Source of the DNA: Spongiactinospora rosea
GTDB taxonomy: Bacteria; Actinomycetota; Actinomycetes; Streptosporangiales; Streptosporangiaceae
Direction of reading: 5' to 3'
NCBI RefSeq assembly: GCF_003315795.1
Contig: NZ_QMEY01000006.1
Location: 1 to 64,000 of the forward strand
Length of the DNA: 64,000 bases
Shown piece after piece: positions 15,425 to 24,724 of this stretch. The notes below the pieces were generated by a model. The model searched no databases, was not told where the DNA came from, and saw only the letters and a program-made list of their open reading frames with translations. A program made the translations under genes and the position numbers. Every line of letters starts with the position of its first letter. The stretch's first letter is position 1.

Positions 15425-16972
15425 TCAGACCTTGCGCCACTTCTGGTGGCCGCTGCCGTTGCAGACGCCCAGCTCGAACCTGCTGCCCACCCCGCCGGCG
15501 CCGACGACCTGCACGCACTTGCCGGAGTTGGTGTTGACCAGCGCGCCGGCCGTGGTGAGGCTGAACTTCTGGGAGGCCGCGCCGCTGCAGCGCGACAACT
15601 GGACGGCGGCGCCGGCGGCGGTGGAGCCCCCGGCGGTGTCCAGGCAAAGGGCGAAGTTGCGGATGGTGCCGTCCCGGTGGAAGTTCCACAGTTGGGCGCC
15701 GGTGTTGTTGCAGTCCCACAGCCAGGGGCGCTGCCCCTCCACGCCGTCGGAGTTCGGCACGTCGATGCACTTGTCCTGCCAGCCGACGATCGAGCCCGAG
15801 CGCTTGGTCGTGGTCAGCGTCAGGTCGTAGGTGTGCAGGATCGGGTTGATCGGCTGGAACAGGCTGATGCCGCCATCGGCGCAGCCGCCCGCGCCGCCGG
15901 AGGTCACGCCCTGGGCCTCGTCGTCGGAGATGAACGCGCCGCCGGAGTCGCCGGGCTCGGCGCAGGCGGAGGTCTTGGTGAGTCCTTCGACGATCGCGGT
16001 GTCGGAGTAGTGGGCGGTCACGTCCTTGCCCTGCACGACGCCGCAGCGCCAGTGGGTGGTACGCCCGGAGCGGCAGATCGAGGACCCGATCGGGGCCTCC
16101 TGTGAACCGGCGACCTTGACGTTGTTGCCGTTGTAGTCGTTGACCCACGGGCGGGTCGCCCACTTGGCGCCCTGGTAGAGCATCACCCAGGCGTAGTCGC
16201 CGCCGGGGAAGGTCGATCCGGCGAAGACGCCCTGGTCGGACCAGTCGTGGCCCTTGGTGATGGCGCCGGCCTTGCCGCAGTGGCCGGCGGTGATGAATCC
16301 GCCGTTGTCCACCGAGAAGCCCACCGAGCAGGCGACGTAGGTGCCTGGGGTGTCGGTGGGGCTGAAGAACTCGTCGCCGCCGCGGATGTCGCCGACCGGC
16401 TTGAACGCCCGGCCCTGGGTGATGCGTACCTCCTCGCCGGCCGTCAGTCCGGCGGCACGGACGAACCGCTCACCGGAGGCCTGGTCGGCGGCCGAGACCA
16501 GCACGGCGTTGGCGGCGACGTCCACGTGCCAGCCGTAGATCTTGTCGTCGGCGGCCTTGGCGGCGCGGTCCAGCACCTCCTTGGTCTCGGCGAGCCGCTT
16601 TTCGCTGCGCCGGACCTGGACGGGGGTGGCGCCCGCGTCGCGGACCGCCTTGGCGTCCTTGTCGTTCAGCACGCCGACGCTCAGCCGCTCCTTGCCCGCG
16701 TCGTACCAGGCGCCGCCGATCCGCTCGCCCAGGCGGTCGCGCAGCCGCCGTTCCAGCGTCGCCGCGGTGGCCTCGTGGGCCTGGCGGACGCGGACCTGCT
16801 CGGCGGTGAGACGCAGGTCACGCTGCAGCGCCTGTAGCATGCCATCGCCCTGGGCGCGGGCGGAGGGGGCGGAAGGAGAAGGAGAGGGGGTGGGGGACGC
16901 GTACGCGGGAATCGATGTGAAGGCGATGCCGGCGGTCAGTGCCACCGCTCCGGCTAACGTGGCCAGTCGCAT
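15425..16972 (-). CDS. Secreted S1 serine protease with ricin-type lectin tail
   Basis: A 515-residue preproenzyme. Signal peptide 1-25 (AYA), Pro/Ser linker, alpha-lytic-type pro-region (about 45-195), chymotrypsin-fold domain with His231 (TAGHCG), Asp259 (GGDYAW) and Ser343 (PGDSGGA), then a ricin B-type trefoil (about 394-515) with the repeat motifs QLW, QKF and QKW at 427, 468 and 510. The lectin domain should tether the protease to a glycan such as cell wall or plant/fungal polysaccharide. It shares its pro-region and domain plan with the protease at 3,625-4,803 but has the canonical GDSGG. Confidence 0.92.
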   Translation of the reverse strand: MRLATLAGAVALTAGIAFTSIPAYASPTPSPSPSAPSARAQGDGMLQALQRDLRLTAEQVRVRQAHEATAATLERRLRDRLGERIGGAWYDAGKERLSVGVLNDKDAKAVRDAGATPVQVRRSEKRLAETKEVLDRAAKAADDKIYGWHVDVAANAVLVSAADQASGERFVRAAGLTAGEEVRITQGRAFKPVGDIRGGDEFFSPTDTPGTYVACSVGFSVDNGGFITAGHCGKAGAITKGHDWSDQGVFAGSTFPGGDYAWVMLYQGAKWATRPWVNDYNGNNVKVAGSQEAPIGSSICRSGRTTHWRCGVVQGKDVTAHYSDTAIVEGLTKTSACAEPGDSGGAFISDDEAQGVTSGGAGGCADGGISLFQPINPILHTYDLTLTTTKRSGSIVGWQDKCIDVPNSDGVEGQRPWLWDCNNTGAQLWNFHRDGTIRNFALCLDTAGGSTAAGAAVQLSRCSGAASQKFSLTTAGALVNTNSGKCVQVVGAGGVGSRFELGVCNGSGHQKWRKV

Positions 16973-17228
16973 GTCGGTCCTTTGCCGTAAGGGTTGCGGA
17001 AAAGAACACCTTCTTCACCGGCTGCACGCCGGTAAAGATCATGTGTCAGGCACACCCTCCGGCACCGCGCTGACCATACGGCAGTCCGTTCCATGTCCAT
17101 TTCCTGGCCACACGGCCGTTTCGGCGGCGGGCGGGGGCGGCCCGCGTGTACGGGCGGCGGGCGAGGGTGGCAGACTCCGGGCAGGTCCGGCGAAATGCGG
17201 CGGTGGACGACGTGGTGCGGGAGATGCG

Positions 17229-17666
17229 GTGACCTGGTGGGCGGTGGTGCGGTTCTTGCACGTGCTGTCGGCGGCGTTGTGGGTCGGCGGGCAGCTCACG
17301 GTCTCCCTGGTGGTGCTTCCGCAGGCCCGCAGGCTCCTGGACGACCAGGCGCGCGCCCGGATGCTGCACGCGGTGGGGCGCCGGTTCGGGCTGGTGACCG
17401 GGGTGGTGCTGGTGCCGCTGCAGGTCCTTACGGGCCTGGGCATCGCCTGGCACAAGGGCCTGACCTGGGCGTCGCTGGCCGAGCCCGGCTACGGCCGGAT
17501 CCTGGCCGTCAAGCTCGCGCTGTTCTGCGTGGTGATGGCGGCGGCGGCGCTGCACGGGTGGGCGGCGGGCGCGGGCCGTCCGCGTACGGCGCGGGCGTTC
17601 GCGGTGGCCTCGCTGATCGGCTCGCTCGGGGTCGTGCTGCTGGCCACCGCGCTGCCGGCGACCTGA
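17229..17666 (+). CDS. CopD-like four-helix membrane protein
   Basis: A 145-residue protein with four hydrophobic helices and the FLHVLSAALWVGGQL opening of CopD/YebZ-type membrane proteins (PF05425), including the conserved His in helix 1 and a helix-3 segment LAVKLALFCVVMAAAALHGW. Related proteins bind copper or haem. The start is the GTG at 17,229, in frame with the helix; upstream in-frame sequence is antisense to the protease promoter. There is no CopC partner nearby, so a copper role is uncertain. Confidence 0.75.
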   Translation: MTWWAVVRFLHVLSAALWVGGQLTVSLVVLPQARRLLDDQARARMLHAVGRRFGLVTGVVLVPLQVLTGLGIAWHKGLTWASLAEPGYGRILAVKLALFCVVMAAAALHGWAAGAGRPRTARAFAVASLIGSLGVVLLATALPAT

Positions 17667-17682
17667 ACGCGCCGCGGGCGGG

Positions 17683-18246
17683 CTAGGCGCGCCGCGGCGT
17701 GTAGTGCAGCGCGGTGATCCCGCACTCGAACGGCCGCGCGCCGCGCAGGTCGAAGCGCAGCCGCCTGGCGTCGGCGCCGAACACGGGCAGCCCGGCGCCG
17801 ATCGCGGTGGGGTTGACGAACAGCCGCAGGTCGTCGATGAGCTCGGCGGCGATCAGGCCGGACACCAGGGTGGCCCCGCCGTAGACGATGATGTCGCCGC
17901 CCGGTCGCGCCTTCAGCCGTCCGATCGTCTCGGCGAGGTCGCCGCCGGCCACGACGGCGTTGTCCCACGGCGACTCGGTCAGCGTGTTGGAGATCACGAC
18001 CTTGGGCGTGTCGTTCATCCAGTCGATGGTCTGGTCGGTCTCGCCCTCGGGACGTCCGGCCCAGGCCGGGATGAATCCCTCGGCCAGGGTGCGGCCCAGC
18101 ACGATGCAGTCGACCGACTTGGTGGCCGCCTCGATGTACTCGCCGACGTCGGTGCTCCATGAGGTGGTCAGCCAGTCCATCTCGCCCTCGGGACCGGCCA
18201 TGTGGCCGTCGATGGTGACCTGGGCCTGAAGTATGAGCGTGCGCAC
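17683..18246 (-). CDS. Dihydrofolate reductase-family (RibD C-terminal) protein
   Basis: A 187-residue RibD_C/DHFR-like domain with the opening LILQAQVTIDGHMAGPEGEMDW, the CIVLGRTLAEGF strand-helix and the dinucleotide segment GGDIIVYGGATLVSGLIAAEL. Such stand-alone actinobacterial copies are annotated as dihydrofolate reductase family; the natural substrate is unknown. GTG start. Convergent with the CopD-like gene (16 nt apart). Confidence 0.88.
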   Translation of the reverse strand: MRTLILQAQVTIDGHMAGPEGEMDWLTTSWSTDVGEYIEAATKSVDCIVLGRTLAEGFIPAWAGRPEGETDQTIDWMNDTPKVVISNTLTESPWDNAVVAGGDLAETIGRLKARPGGDIIVYGGATLVSGLIAAELIDDLRLFVNPTAIGAGLPVFGADARRLRFDLRGARPFECGITALHYTPRRA

Positions 18247-18379
18247 GGGCGTGCCGTCCTTTCCGGTGGCCGGGGACGCGGCGCCGGACTGGCCCGTCCC
18301 TTCGTTGCTCCTCAGCCTGCCCGGCCGCCCTTACGGTTCGCTTAAGGCATCCTTCCGGCCTGTCCGCGGTGCCCTGGGG

Positions 18380-19570
18380 TCAGCCGCCGGCCATGAGGTC
18401 GACCAGGGCGCGGGCGGCCGCCTCTGAGGTGAACAGCCGCTCCAGCCGTGCCCGGGCCAGCCGGTGGCGGAACGGCCCGGCCAGCGACTCATCGCCCGCC
18501 TCGTGGGTCATCTCGGTCAGCCAGCGGGAGTACTCCTGGTGGTTCCACACCCGGTCGAGGCAGGTCGTGGAGTAGGCCGCGAGCCCGGTCTCGTCGCCGT
18601 CGTGGACGGCGGCGCGCAGCGCGTGGGCCAGGACGTCGGCGTCGGCGATGGCGAGGTTCATCCCCTTGCCGCCCATCGGGGTGATGATGTGCGCGGCGTC
18701 CCCGGCCAGGAACAGCCTGCCGTGGCGCATCGGGTCGGCGACGAAGCTGCGCATGTCCACGACGGTCTTGTCGGTGATCGCGCCGGCGGGCAGCTCCTCA
18801 TCGCCCAGCCGCAGGCGCAACTGGGTCCACACCCGCTCCTCGCTCCACTGGGCCGGGTCGGCGCCGGGGTCGCACTGCAGGTAGAAACGGCTGGCCTTGG
18901 GGCCGCGCGCGAAGTGCGCGGCGAAGCCGTGGGAGCTGATCGCCATCAGCGGGTGGCGCGGCGGGGGGACGTCGGCCAGGATCGTGAACCAGCCGATGCC
19001 GTGGTCGTAGGTGTAGGTGGTCAGGGCGTCCGCGGGCACGGCGGCCCGGCTGACGCCGTGCTGGCCGTCGCATCCGGCGATGTACGCGCAGCCGATCTCG
19101 CGCAGGACGCCGTCGGGGTCGCGGTAGGTGACCTTCGGCTCGGGCCCGGCGATGTCGTGCAGGGCGACGTCGCCGGCCGCGAACCGCACGTCGGCGCCCG
19201 CTTCCAGGTGGGCGGCCAGGAGCCTGCCGATGAGGATCTGCTGCGGGATGAGGGCCCCGGTCCGGCCGCCGGACAGGGCGGCGACGTCCAGCAGCCGCGA
19301 CCGGCCGTCCACGCGGATCTCCAGCGACCCGTCGCCGGGCATCCCGGCCAGGATCTGCCCGGCCAGGCCCCACTTCTCGAAGATCTGGGCGCCGTGGTAG
19401 TCCAGGACTCCGGCGCGCTGGCGGCCCTCCACGTAGGCTCTGCTGTGCCGTTCCAGCACCACGCAGCCGACTCCGGCCAGCCGCAGCAGGTTGGCCAGGG
19501 TCAGGCCGGCCGGGCCGGCTCCGATGACGACGACGGTGGTGGCTTCGCGGACGGCGGTGTCGTTCGGCAT
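18380..19570 (-). CDS. pobA: 4-hydroxybenzoate 3-monooxygenase-like flavoprotein
   Basis: A 396-residue group A FAD monooxygenase. It has the dinucleotide motif GAGPAGLTLA (17-26), the FAD/NADPH motif CDGQHG near 167 and the FAD ribityl motif LAGDAAHIITPMGGKGMN near 288. The RQRAGVLDYHG and GALIPQQ segments follow PobA order, supporting hydroxylation of 4-hydroxybenzoate to protocatechuate with NAD(P)H and oxygen. No protocatechuate-pathway genes are adjacent, so a related aromatic substrate remains possible. It lies downstream of the GntR-TetR chimeric regulator on the same strand (103-nt gap). Confidence 0.82.
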   Translation of the reverse strand: MPNDTAVREATTVVVIGAGPAGLTLANLLRLAGVGCVVLERHSRAYVEGRQRAGVLDYHGAQIFEKWGLAGQILAGMPGDGSLEIRVDGRSRLLDVAALSGGRTGALIPQQILIGRLLAAHLEAGADVRFAAGDVALHDIAGPEPKVTYRDPDGVLREIGCAYIAGCDGQHGVSRAAVPADALTTYTYDHGIGWFTILADVPPPRHPLMAISSHGFAAHFARGPKASRFYLQCDPGADPAQWSEERVWTQLRLRLGDEELPAGAITDKTVVDMRSFVADPMRHGRLFLAGDAAHIITPMGGKGMNLAIADADVLAHALRAAVHDGDETGLAAYSTTCLDRVWNHQEYSRWLTEMTHEAGDESLAGPFRHRLARARLERLFTSEAAARALVDLMAGG

Positions 19571-19673
19571 GAACGGCCCCTTCGGCTGGGTGACGGGGGG
19601 CGGGCGGCCCCGGCCGGGGGTGGCGGGTCCGCCGCGGCCCCAAGCCTATGACGCTCCGCCCGCCGGCCGGATC

Positions 19674-20624
19674 TCAGTGATCGTCTCTGCGGGATCGGCC
19701 GACCAGCACGGCGATGCCGTCCAAGGTCAGGCGCAGCCCGAACTCGAAGAACTCGGTCAGGTCGAAGGCCGTCCCGCCGGGGCCCGGCCCGCCGTGCGGC
19801 GGTGGTGCGGGCAGGCGGCCGGAGGGCAGCCCGGCGCGGAACACCGGCAGGTGCGCGAGGTGCCACTCGTCGGCGGAGAGCCCGGTGTGCTGCTCGGATT
19901 CGGCCTGCTGTTCCAGGTTGAACGCCGTGCCGCGCACGTAGTTGGCCACCGTCCACCACACCAGCATGGCCTGGCGGGGCTCCAGCCCGAGGTCGGCCAG
20001 CACGCCCAAGGCCCGTTCGCCGAGGCCGACCAGGTTGGGCAGGGGCTGGGGGTGGGTGAGGGAGACCAGGCGGGGCAGCCAGGGGTGCCTGCCGTACATC
20101 CGCCACTGCAGGCGCGCCAGCAGTTCCAGCCGGGCGCGCCAGCCGGGCGGCAGGACGGCGGGCAGGCGCAGTTCGCCGAACGCGGTGTCGGCCATCAGCA
20201 CGGCCAGTTCCTCCTTGCCGCGCACATGCCGGTACAGCGACATCGTGGGGATGTCCAGCGCGGTGGCGACGCCGCGCATGGACACCGCCTCCATCCCGCC
20301 GGCGTCGGCGATGGCGATGGCCGCGCGCACGACGCGCTCGCGCTCCTTCCCTCCGGCCGTCGCGGGCGCGGGCGGCGCGGAGCGGGGCGCCCTGGGCGCG
20401 GTGTCGGCCACGACGGTGCCGACGCGGGGGATGGCCACCACCACCCCTTCGCGGCGCAGGCTCTCCAGCGCCTTGGCGGCGGTGGCGGCGGCCACGCCCC
20501 ACCGCGCGGCGGCCTGCCGGGTGGAGGGGACGCGGTCACCCGCCCGCAGCTCACCGTCTTGGACCTGCCGTTTGATCTCGGCCACGATCCGCAGGTACGG
20601 CGGGTCGGCATCGGGTCGCCGCAT
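19674..20624 (-). CDS. GntR-TetR chimeric transcription regulator
   Basis: A 316-residue protein with two DNA-binding modules: an N-terminal GntR-type winged helix (about 8-75: VPSTRQAAARWGVAAATAAKALESL) and, after a Pro/Ala linker, a TetR helix-turn-helix (about 92-140: VSMRGVATALDIPTMSLYRHV) with a TetR_C ligand domain. This fusion recurs in actinomycetes. It starts 234 nt from the divergent carotenoid oxygenase, and the gap contains two kinds of repeated GTAC-bearing sites, which fits a regulator with two reading heads. PobA-like may be in the same transcription unit. Confidence 0.88.
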   Translation of the reverse strand: MRRPDADPPYLRIVAEIKRQVQDGELRAGDRVPSTRQAAARWGVAAATAAKALESLRREGVVVAIPRVGTVVADTAPRAPRSAPPAPATAGGKERERVVRAAIAIADAGGMEAVSMRGVATALDIPTMSLYRHVRGKEELAVLMADTAFGELRLPAVLPPGWRARLELLARLQWRMYGRHPWLPRLVSLTHPQPLPNLVGLGERALGVLADLGLEPRQAMLVWWTVANYVRGTAFNLEQQAESEQHTGLSADEWHLAHLPVFRAGLPSGRLPAPPPHGGPGPGGTAFDLTEFFEFGLRLTLDGIAVLVGRSRRDDH

Positions 20625-20647
20625 GCTCGGCCCTCCCTCTTTCTGTC

Positions 20648-20750
20648 CTAGTACACCGGGCGGCCGGCGTCGAGCGGGCCGGCAGGGCCGGTGCCGCTGC
20701 TCGCGGCGGGGATCGGCCTGCTCACACCCGCCTGATCTGTGCTAGTACAC
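20648..20750. promoter_or_regulatory. Pair of CTAGTACAC sites
   Basis: Identical 9-mers CTAGTACAC at 20,648-20,656 and 20,742-20,750, same orientation, 94 bp apart, in the regulator/carotenoid oxygenase gap. The first is 24 bp from the regulator start. Possible sites for one of the two helix-turn-helix modules of the chimeric regulator. Confidence 0.45.
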
Positions 20751-20787
20751 GGCGGCCTGATCGCCTCTCGGCCCCTGGCCCGCCTGT

Positions 20788-20823
20788 TCGTACGCTGTAC
20801 CGTCACGCTCGTACACCGTACCG
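20788..20823. promoter_or_regulatory. Two tandem GTAC-N3-GTAC palindromes
   Basis: TCGTACGCTGTACCG and TCGTACACCGTACCG are 21 bp apart (two turns), each a palindrome GTAC-N3-GTAC. They end 35 bp before the carotenoid oxygenase ATG, where a bound protein would block transcription. Confidence 0.65.
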
Positions 20824-20858
20824 AAGTCCCGGCAGGGACGGACAGGAGCGTACCCACG

Positions 20859-22232
20859 ATGATCGACATCGACGCGATGCCGGCGCACCGCCGCCGCTAT
20901 CTCCAAGGGCCGTTCGCCCCGGTGCGGGAGGAGGTCACCGCCTACGACCTGCCGGTCAGCGGCCGCCTGCCGGGCGGCCTGCGCGGCCGCTACCTGCGGA
21001 TGGGCCCCAACCCGCTCGGCGTAGAGGACCCCGCCGTGCATTTTTGGGGCCTCGGCGCCGGCATGGTCCACGGCGTGCGCATCCGCGACGGCCGCGCCGA
21101 GTGGTACCGCAACCGCTGGGTGCGCTCGGCGGAGGTCGGCGCGGCCCTGGAACGGCTGCGGCGCGGCGAACCTCAGCCGCCCGGCATGCCGGTCTCGCCC
21201 AACGTCCAGGTGATCGGGCACGCCGGCCGTACGTTCGCCCTGGTGGAAGGCGGCCTGCCGCCCCACGAGCTGGGCTATGAGCTGGACACGATCGGCCCGT
21301 GCGCGCTCGGCGGCACACCGGCGGGCTCAAGCGTCAACTCCCATTCCAAGGTGGACCCGCGCACCGGGGACCTGCACTCCGTGGCGTACGTGATCGGGCG
21401 GTCGTTCGCGCAGCACGTCGTCACCGGCCCGGACGGCACGGTGGTCCAGGTGACCGATGTGCCGATGCCGGGGGAGATGCCGTTCCTGCACGACTTCGCG
21501 CTGTCGCAGAACCACGTCGTGCTGTTCGACATCCCGCTGCGGTTCTCCATCGCGGCCGGGCAGTTCGCCTGGGACCGGGAGGCACAGGCCCGGATCGGCG
21601 TGCTGCCCCGCTCCGGCGGGCCGGTGCGCTGGCTGCCCGCCGATCCGCTGTACGTCAGCCACACCCTCAACGCCCACGACGACGGCGAGACGATCACGAT
21701 GGACCTGATCGTGGCGGAGGGGCCGCTGGACGTCACCGACCCGGGGGCGATCGTCCCGGTGCTGGAACGCTGGAGCGTCGATCTGGCGGGCGGCCGGGTG
21801 GAGCGGCGGCGGATCGATGACCGCGCCCAGGACTTCCCCCGGATCAACGACGCCTTCGCCGCGCTGCCGCACCGCTACGGCTATTCGGCGATCAGCCCCC
21901 TGTACGGCATGCCGTTCACCGCCGGGGGGCCGCACCCCGACGTGGCGTTCACCAACGCCCTGATCAAGCACGACCTGGCGGCCGGCACGGCGCAGGTGCA
22001 CGGGTTCAGCCGCGAGGAGGCCGTCAGCGAGGCGGCGTTCGCACCCGACCCGGAGGGCCGCGGCGGGGAGGACGAGGGCTTTTTGATGGCCTACGTCGCC
22101 GCCCCCGAGCGCGGCGCCTCGGACCTGGTGGTGCTGTCGGCGCAGGACTTCACCGGGCCGCCGCTGGCGCGGGTCCACCTGCCGGTGCGGGTGCCGCTGG
22201 GCTATCACGGCAACTGGATCCCCGACGCCTGA
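20859..22232 (+). CDS. Carotenoid oxygenase (RPE65/CCD family)
   Basis: A 457-residue non-haem iron carotenoid/stilbenoid cleavage dioxygenase. The four iron ligands sit in expected contexts: SHSK (His162), FLHDF (His211), the SHTLNAHDD segment (third, about 268) and GYHGNW (His450). There is no signal peptide; the enzyme should be cytosolic or membrane-associated. It splits conjugated C=C bonds of apocarotenoids or lignin-derived stilbenes; a lignostilbene role would suit the nearby hydroxybenzoate hydroxylase, but this is inference. The ATG at 20,859 follows AGGAG. Longer frames start inside the operator. Confidence 0.92.
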   Translation: MIDIDAMPAHRRRYLQGPFAPVREEVTAYDLPVSGRLPGGLRGRYLRMGPNPLGVEDPAVHFWGLGAGMVHGVRIRDGRAEWYRNRWVRSAEVGAALERLRRGEPQPPGMPVSPNVQVIGHAGRTFALVEGGLPPHELGYELDTIGPCALGGTPAGSSVNSHSKVDPRTGDLHSVAYVIGRSFAQHVVTGPDGTVVQVTDVPMPGEMPFLHDFALSQNHVVLFDIPLRFSIAAGQFAWDREAQARIGVLPRSGGPVRWLPADPLYVSHTLNAHDDGETITMDLIVAEGPLDVTDPGAIVPVLERWSVDLAGGRVERRRIDDRAQDFPRINDAFAALPHRYGYSAISPLYGMPFTAGGPHPDVAFTNALIKHDLAAGTAQVHGFSREEAVSEAAFAPDPEGRGGEDEGFLMAYVAAPERGASDLVVLSAQDFTGPPLARVHLPVRVPLGYHGNWIPDA

Positions 22233-22284
22233 AGGGCCCCGGCGGCGCCGGCGCGTGCCCCTGCGCCGCGCCGGGCCCCCGGGC

Positions 22285-24322
22285 TCATTCGCCGTGCAGT
22301 ACCGCCGCGACGGTGAGCCGGGCCGCCGAACGGGCCGGGGCCAGCGCGCCCAGTACCGCGATCACCACGCCCGCCAGGTGGGAGGGCTGGAAGACGTCCT
22401 TCATCGCCTCGGGGAACTCCACGATCCCCACGTTGTCCACGACCAGCCGGTGGGCGAGCATCCCGGCGGGGATCGCGATCAGCGCCCCGGCCGCGCCCTG
22501 GGCCGCGACCGACGTCACGGTCATCACCGTGACCTGGCGGGGGGTCATCCCGATCGACTTGAGCACGCCCAGGTCGCGGCGGCGTTCGCGGGTGGTGAGC
22601 AGCACGGTGTTGAACACCCCCAGCGCCGCCACGCCGATCAGCAGCACGGTGAACACGCCCGCCACGCCGACGACGGTCGCCGCGCCGTTGCCCCCTCCAG
22701 GCTGAAGGAGGGGTACAGGCCGGGGTCGGCGGCCCTGACGGCGTCGGCGTAGCGGCGGGGGTCGGTGCCGGGGGCCAGCCGTACCTCGTAGGTGTCGGCG
22801 CGCGCGGCGGGGTCCAGGGCGGTCAGGGTGTCCCAGGAGGCCCAGGCGAACCGGGCGTCGCCGCTCATCAGCCGGCCGACGATCATCGCCTGGGCGCTGC
22901 GGCCGTTCAGCAACAGGGTGACCCGGTCGCCGACGGCGAGCCCGCGCTGGTTCAGGAACGCCGGTCCGGCGACGATCTGGCCGGGGCCGTCGAACCAGCG
23001 TCCGTGCACGACCTGGGCGGCCAGCGGCGAGGTGTCGCCGCGCTGGAAGTTGATGTCGCCACGCCGGGGCTGCCCGGCCATCCGCACCTGCCGGAACACC
23101 TTGGCGGTGACCTGCCGCACGCCCGGCAGGGAGCGCAGCAGCGCCTCGATGCGCCGGTCGTCCAGGCGGGGGGCCTTCTCCTTTAAGGCGGCCTCCCCGG
23201 CCCGTACGCCGACCTGCCCGGCGGGGGCCCGGTCGGCGGCGGCGAACGCGGCCATGGTGGCGGCCAGCCCGGTGGTGAGGGTGACGCTGGTCAGGCCGAC
23301 GACGATGGCCGCCATGGTCATCGCGGTACGGCCGGGGCGGGCGAACGGCAGGCCCAGCCCGAGGCTGACCGCGCGCGGCAGCCGCGCCCCGCCGAGGGCC
23401 CGCTGGACGCGCAGCCCGCGGCCGGGGCGGGGGGCGCTGCCCGCGCTGATCGCCGCCGCGGCCGAAAGCCGCCGCGCGCGCAGCGCCGGTACCAGCGCCG
23501 CCGCCGCGACCAGCAGCGGCATCCCCGAAAGGCACACCCCCGGCACCCAGCCGCCGAACCCGATCTCGGCGACCCCGGCGTCCACCCCCTGGAAGGCGGC
23601 CCGCAGCACGGGCCCGGCCAGCGCGGCACCGGCCGCGGCGCCCAGGGCGGCGCCGATGGCCGCCGGCAGCGACACCATCGTCAGGTACACCGCCACCACC
23701 TGCCGGGGGGTGAACCCGATGGCCTTGAGCACGCCGATGTGCCGCAGCCCGGACACCACCGCCCCGCTGACCACGCCCGCCACGATGAGCACCGCGACCA
23801 GCAGGGCCAGCACGCCGAACACCGTCAGCAGCGGCAGGTAGGCGTCGGCGATGTCGGCGAACGCCTGGCGCAGCGCCAGGTGGGTCTGGGCGGCGGTGAG
23901 CGCCCCCGCGGGCAGGGCGGCGCTCACGGCGGCCATCGCGGCGCGCAGTTCGGGCCCGGTCCGGGCCCGGTCGAACCGGTAGAGCATCTGCATCGCGCGC
24001 GGGCGCAGCGCGGCCATCTGCGCGGGCGTCACCCAGGCGTCGGCCGAGCGGCTCATGCTGGAGGCCAGCCCGACCACCCTCAGCGGCGGCAGGCCGGGGG
24101 CTGTCAGCCGCGCGCCCAGCGCCTCGCGCCGGCGCGGGCCCTCGGCGGCGGGCAGGTTCAGCACGATCTCGCCGGGCGCGGCGGCCCACCGCCCGTAAAG
24201 GACGGGCACCCGGTCGACGGGGCCGCCGGGATCGGCGCGGCCGGCGATGGTGAGCGGCCCTTCGGCCTCGGGGATGTCGGTGGTGCGCGGGAAGTCGGCG
24301 ACGACCTGCCCGAACGGCCCGG
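22285..24322 (-). pseudogene. ABC transporter FtsX-type permease, 5'-truncated and frameshifted
   Basis: Homology to FtsX/MacB permeases runs through the segment: one complete permease domain with GLRHIGVLKAIGFTPRQV, and a second ending with RRRDLGVLKSIGMTPRQV. Two lesions are visible. The N-terminal part (including the first helix and any start) is missing; coding sense ends abruptly near 24,322, where a NarL-type regulator fragment begins on the other strand. Near 22,695 a G-run (GGAGGGGGC on the minus strand) is one base short, shifting frame before the last three helices; adding one G restores SFSLEGGNGAATVVGV. No ATPase gene is left nearby. It is unlikely to be functional. Confidence 0.85.
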
Positions 24323-24724
24323 TATGCGGCGCTGTCGCTGGGCGCGAGCGGGTTCCTGGTCAAGGACGTGACGGCCGAGCATCTGGCGGCCGCCGTGCGG
24401 CTGGTCGGCACCGGTGACGCGCTGCTGGCGCCCTCGATCACCCGGCGGCTGGTGGAGCGGTTCGCCCGCGGCGACCGGCTGCCGGGCGCGGCCGCGGGCG
24501 CCCATCCCGACCTGGCCGCCCTGACCCCGCGCGAGGTGGAGGTGTTGACGCTGGTGGGGCGGGGCCTTTCCAACGCCGAACTGGCCGCGACGCTGACGCT
24601 CAGCGAGGCCACCGTCAAGACCCACATCAAGCGGATCTTCGGCAAACTGGGGCTGCGGGACCGGGCCCAGGCCGTGGTGGTGGCCTATGAGACCGGCCTG
24701 GTCCGCCCGGGCCGCTCCGCCTAG
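24323..24724 (+). pseudogene. NarL/LuxR-type response regulator, N-terminus deleted
   Basis: It begins abruptly in the last strand-helix of a receiver domain (LGASGFLVKDVTAEHLAAAV, the conserved Lys included) and continues into an intact LuxR helix-turn-helix (LTPREVEVLTLVGRGLSNAELA, then TVKTHIKRIF). The phosphoacceptor half of the receiver is absent. An internal GTG at 24,368 could in principle still give a lone LuxR domain. The stop overlaps that of the convergent ABC exporter as CTAG. Confidence 0.85.

Noticed and set aside
22285-24645. A 786-residue minus-strand reading frame covering the FtsX relic and LuxR fragment
   Set aside because: Only its last 135 residues match FtsX; the rest is Arg/Pro/Gly-rich frame noise over genes in other frames.
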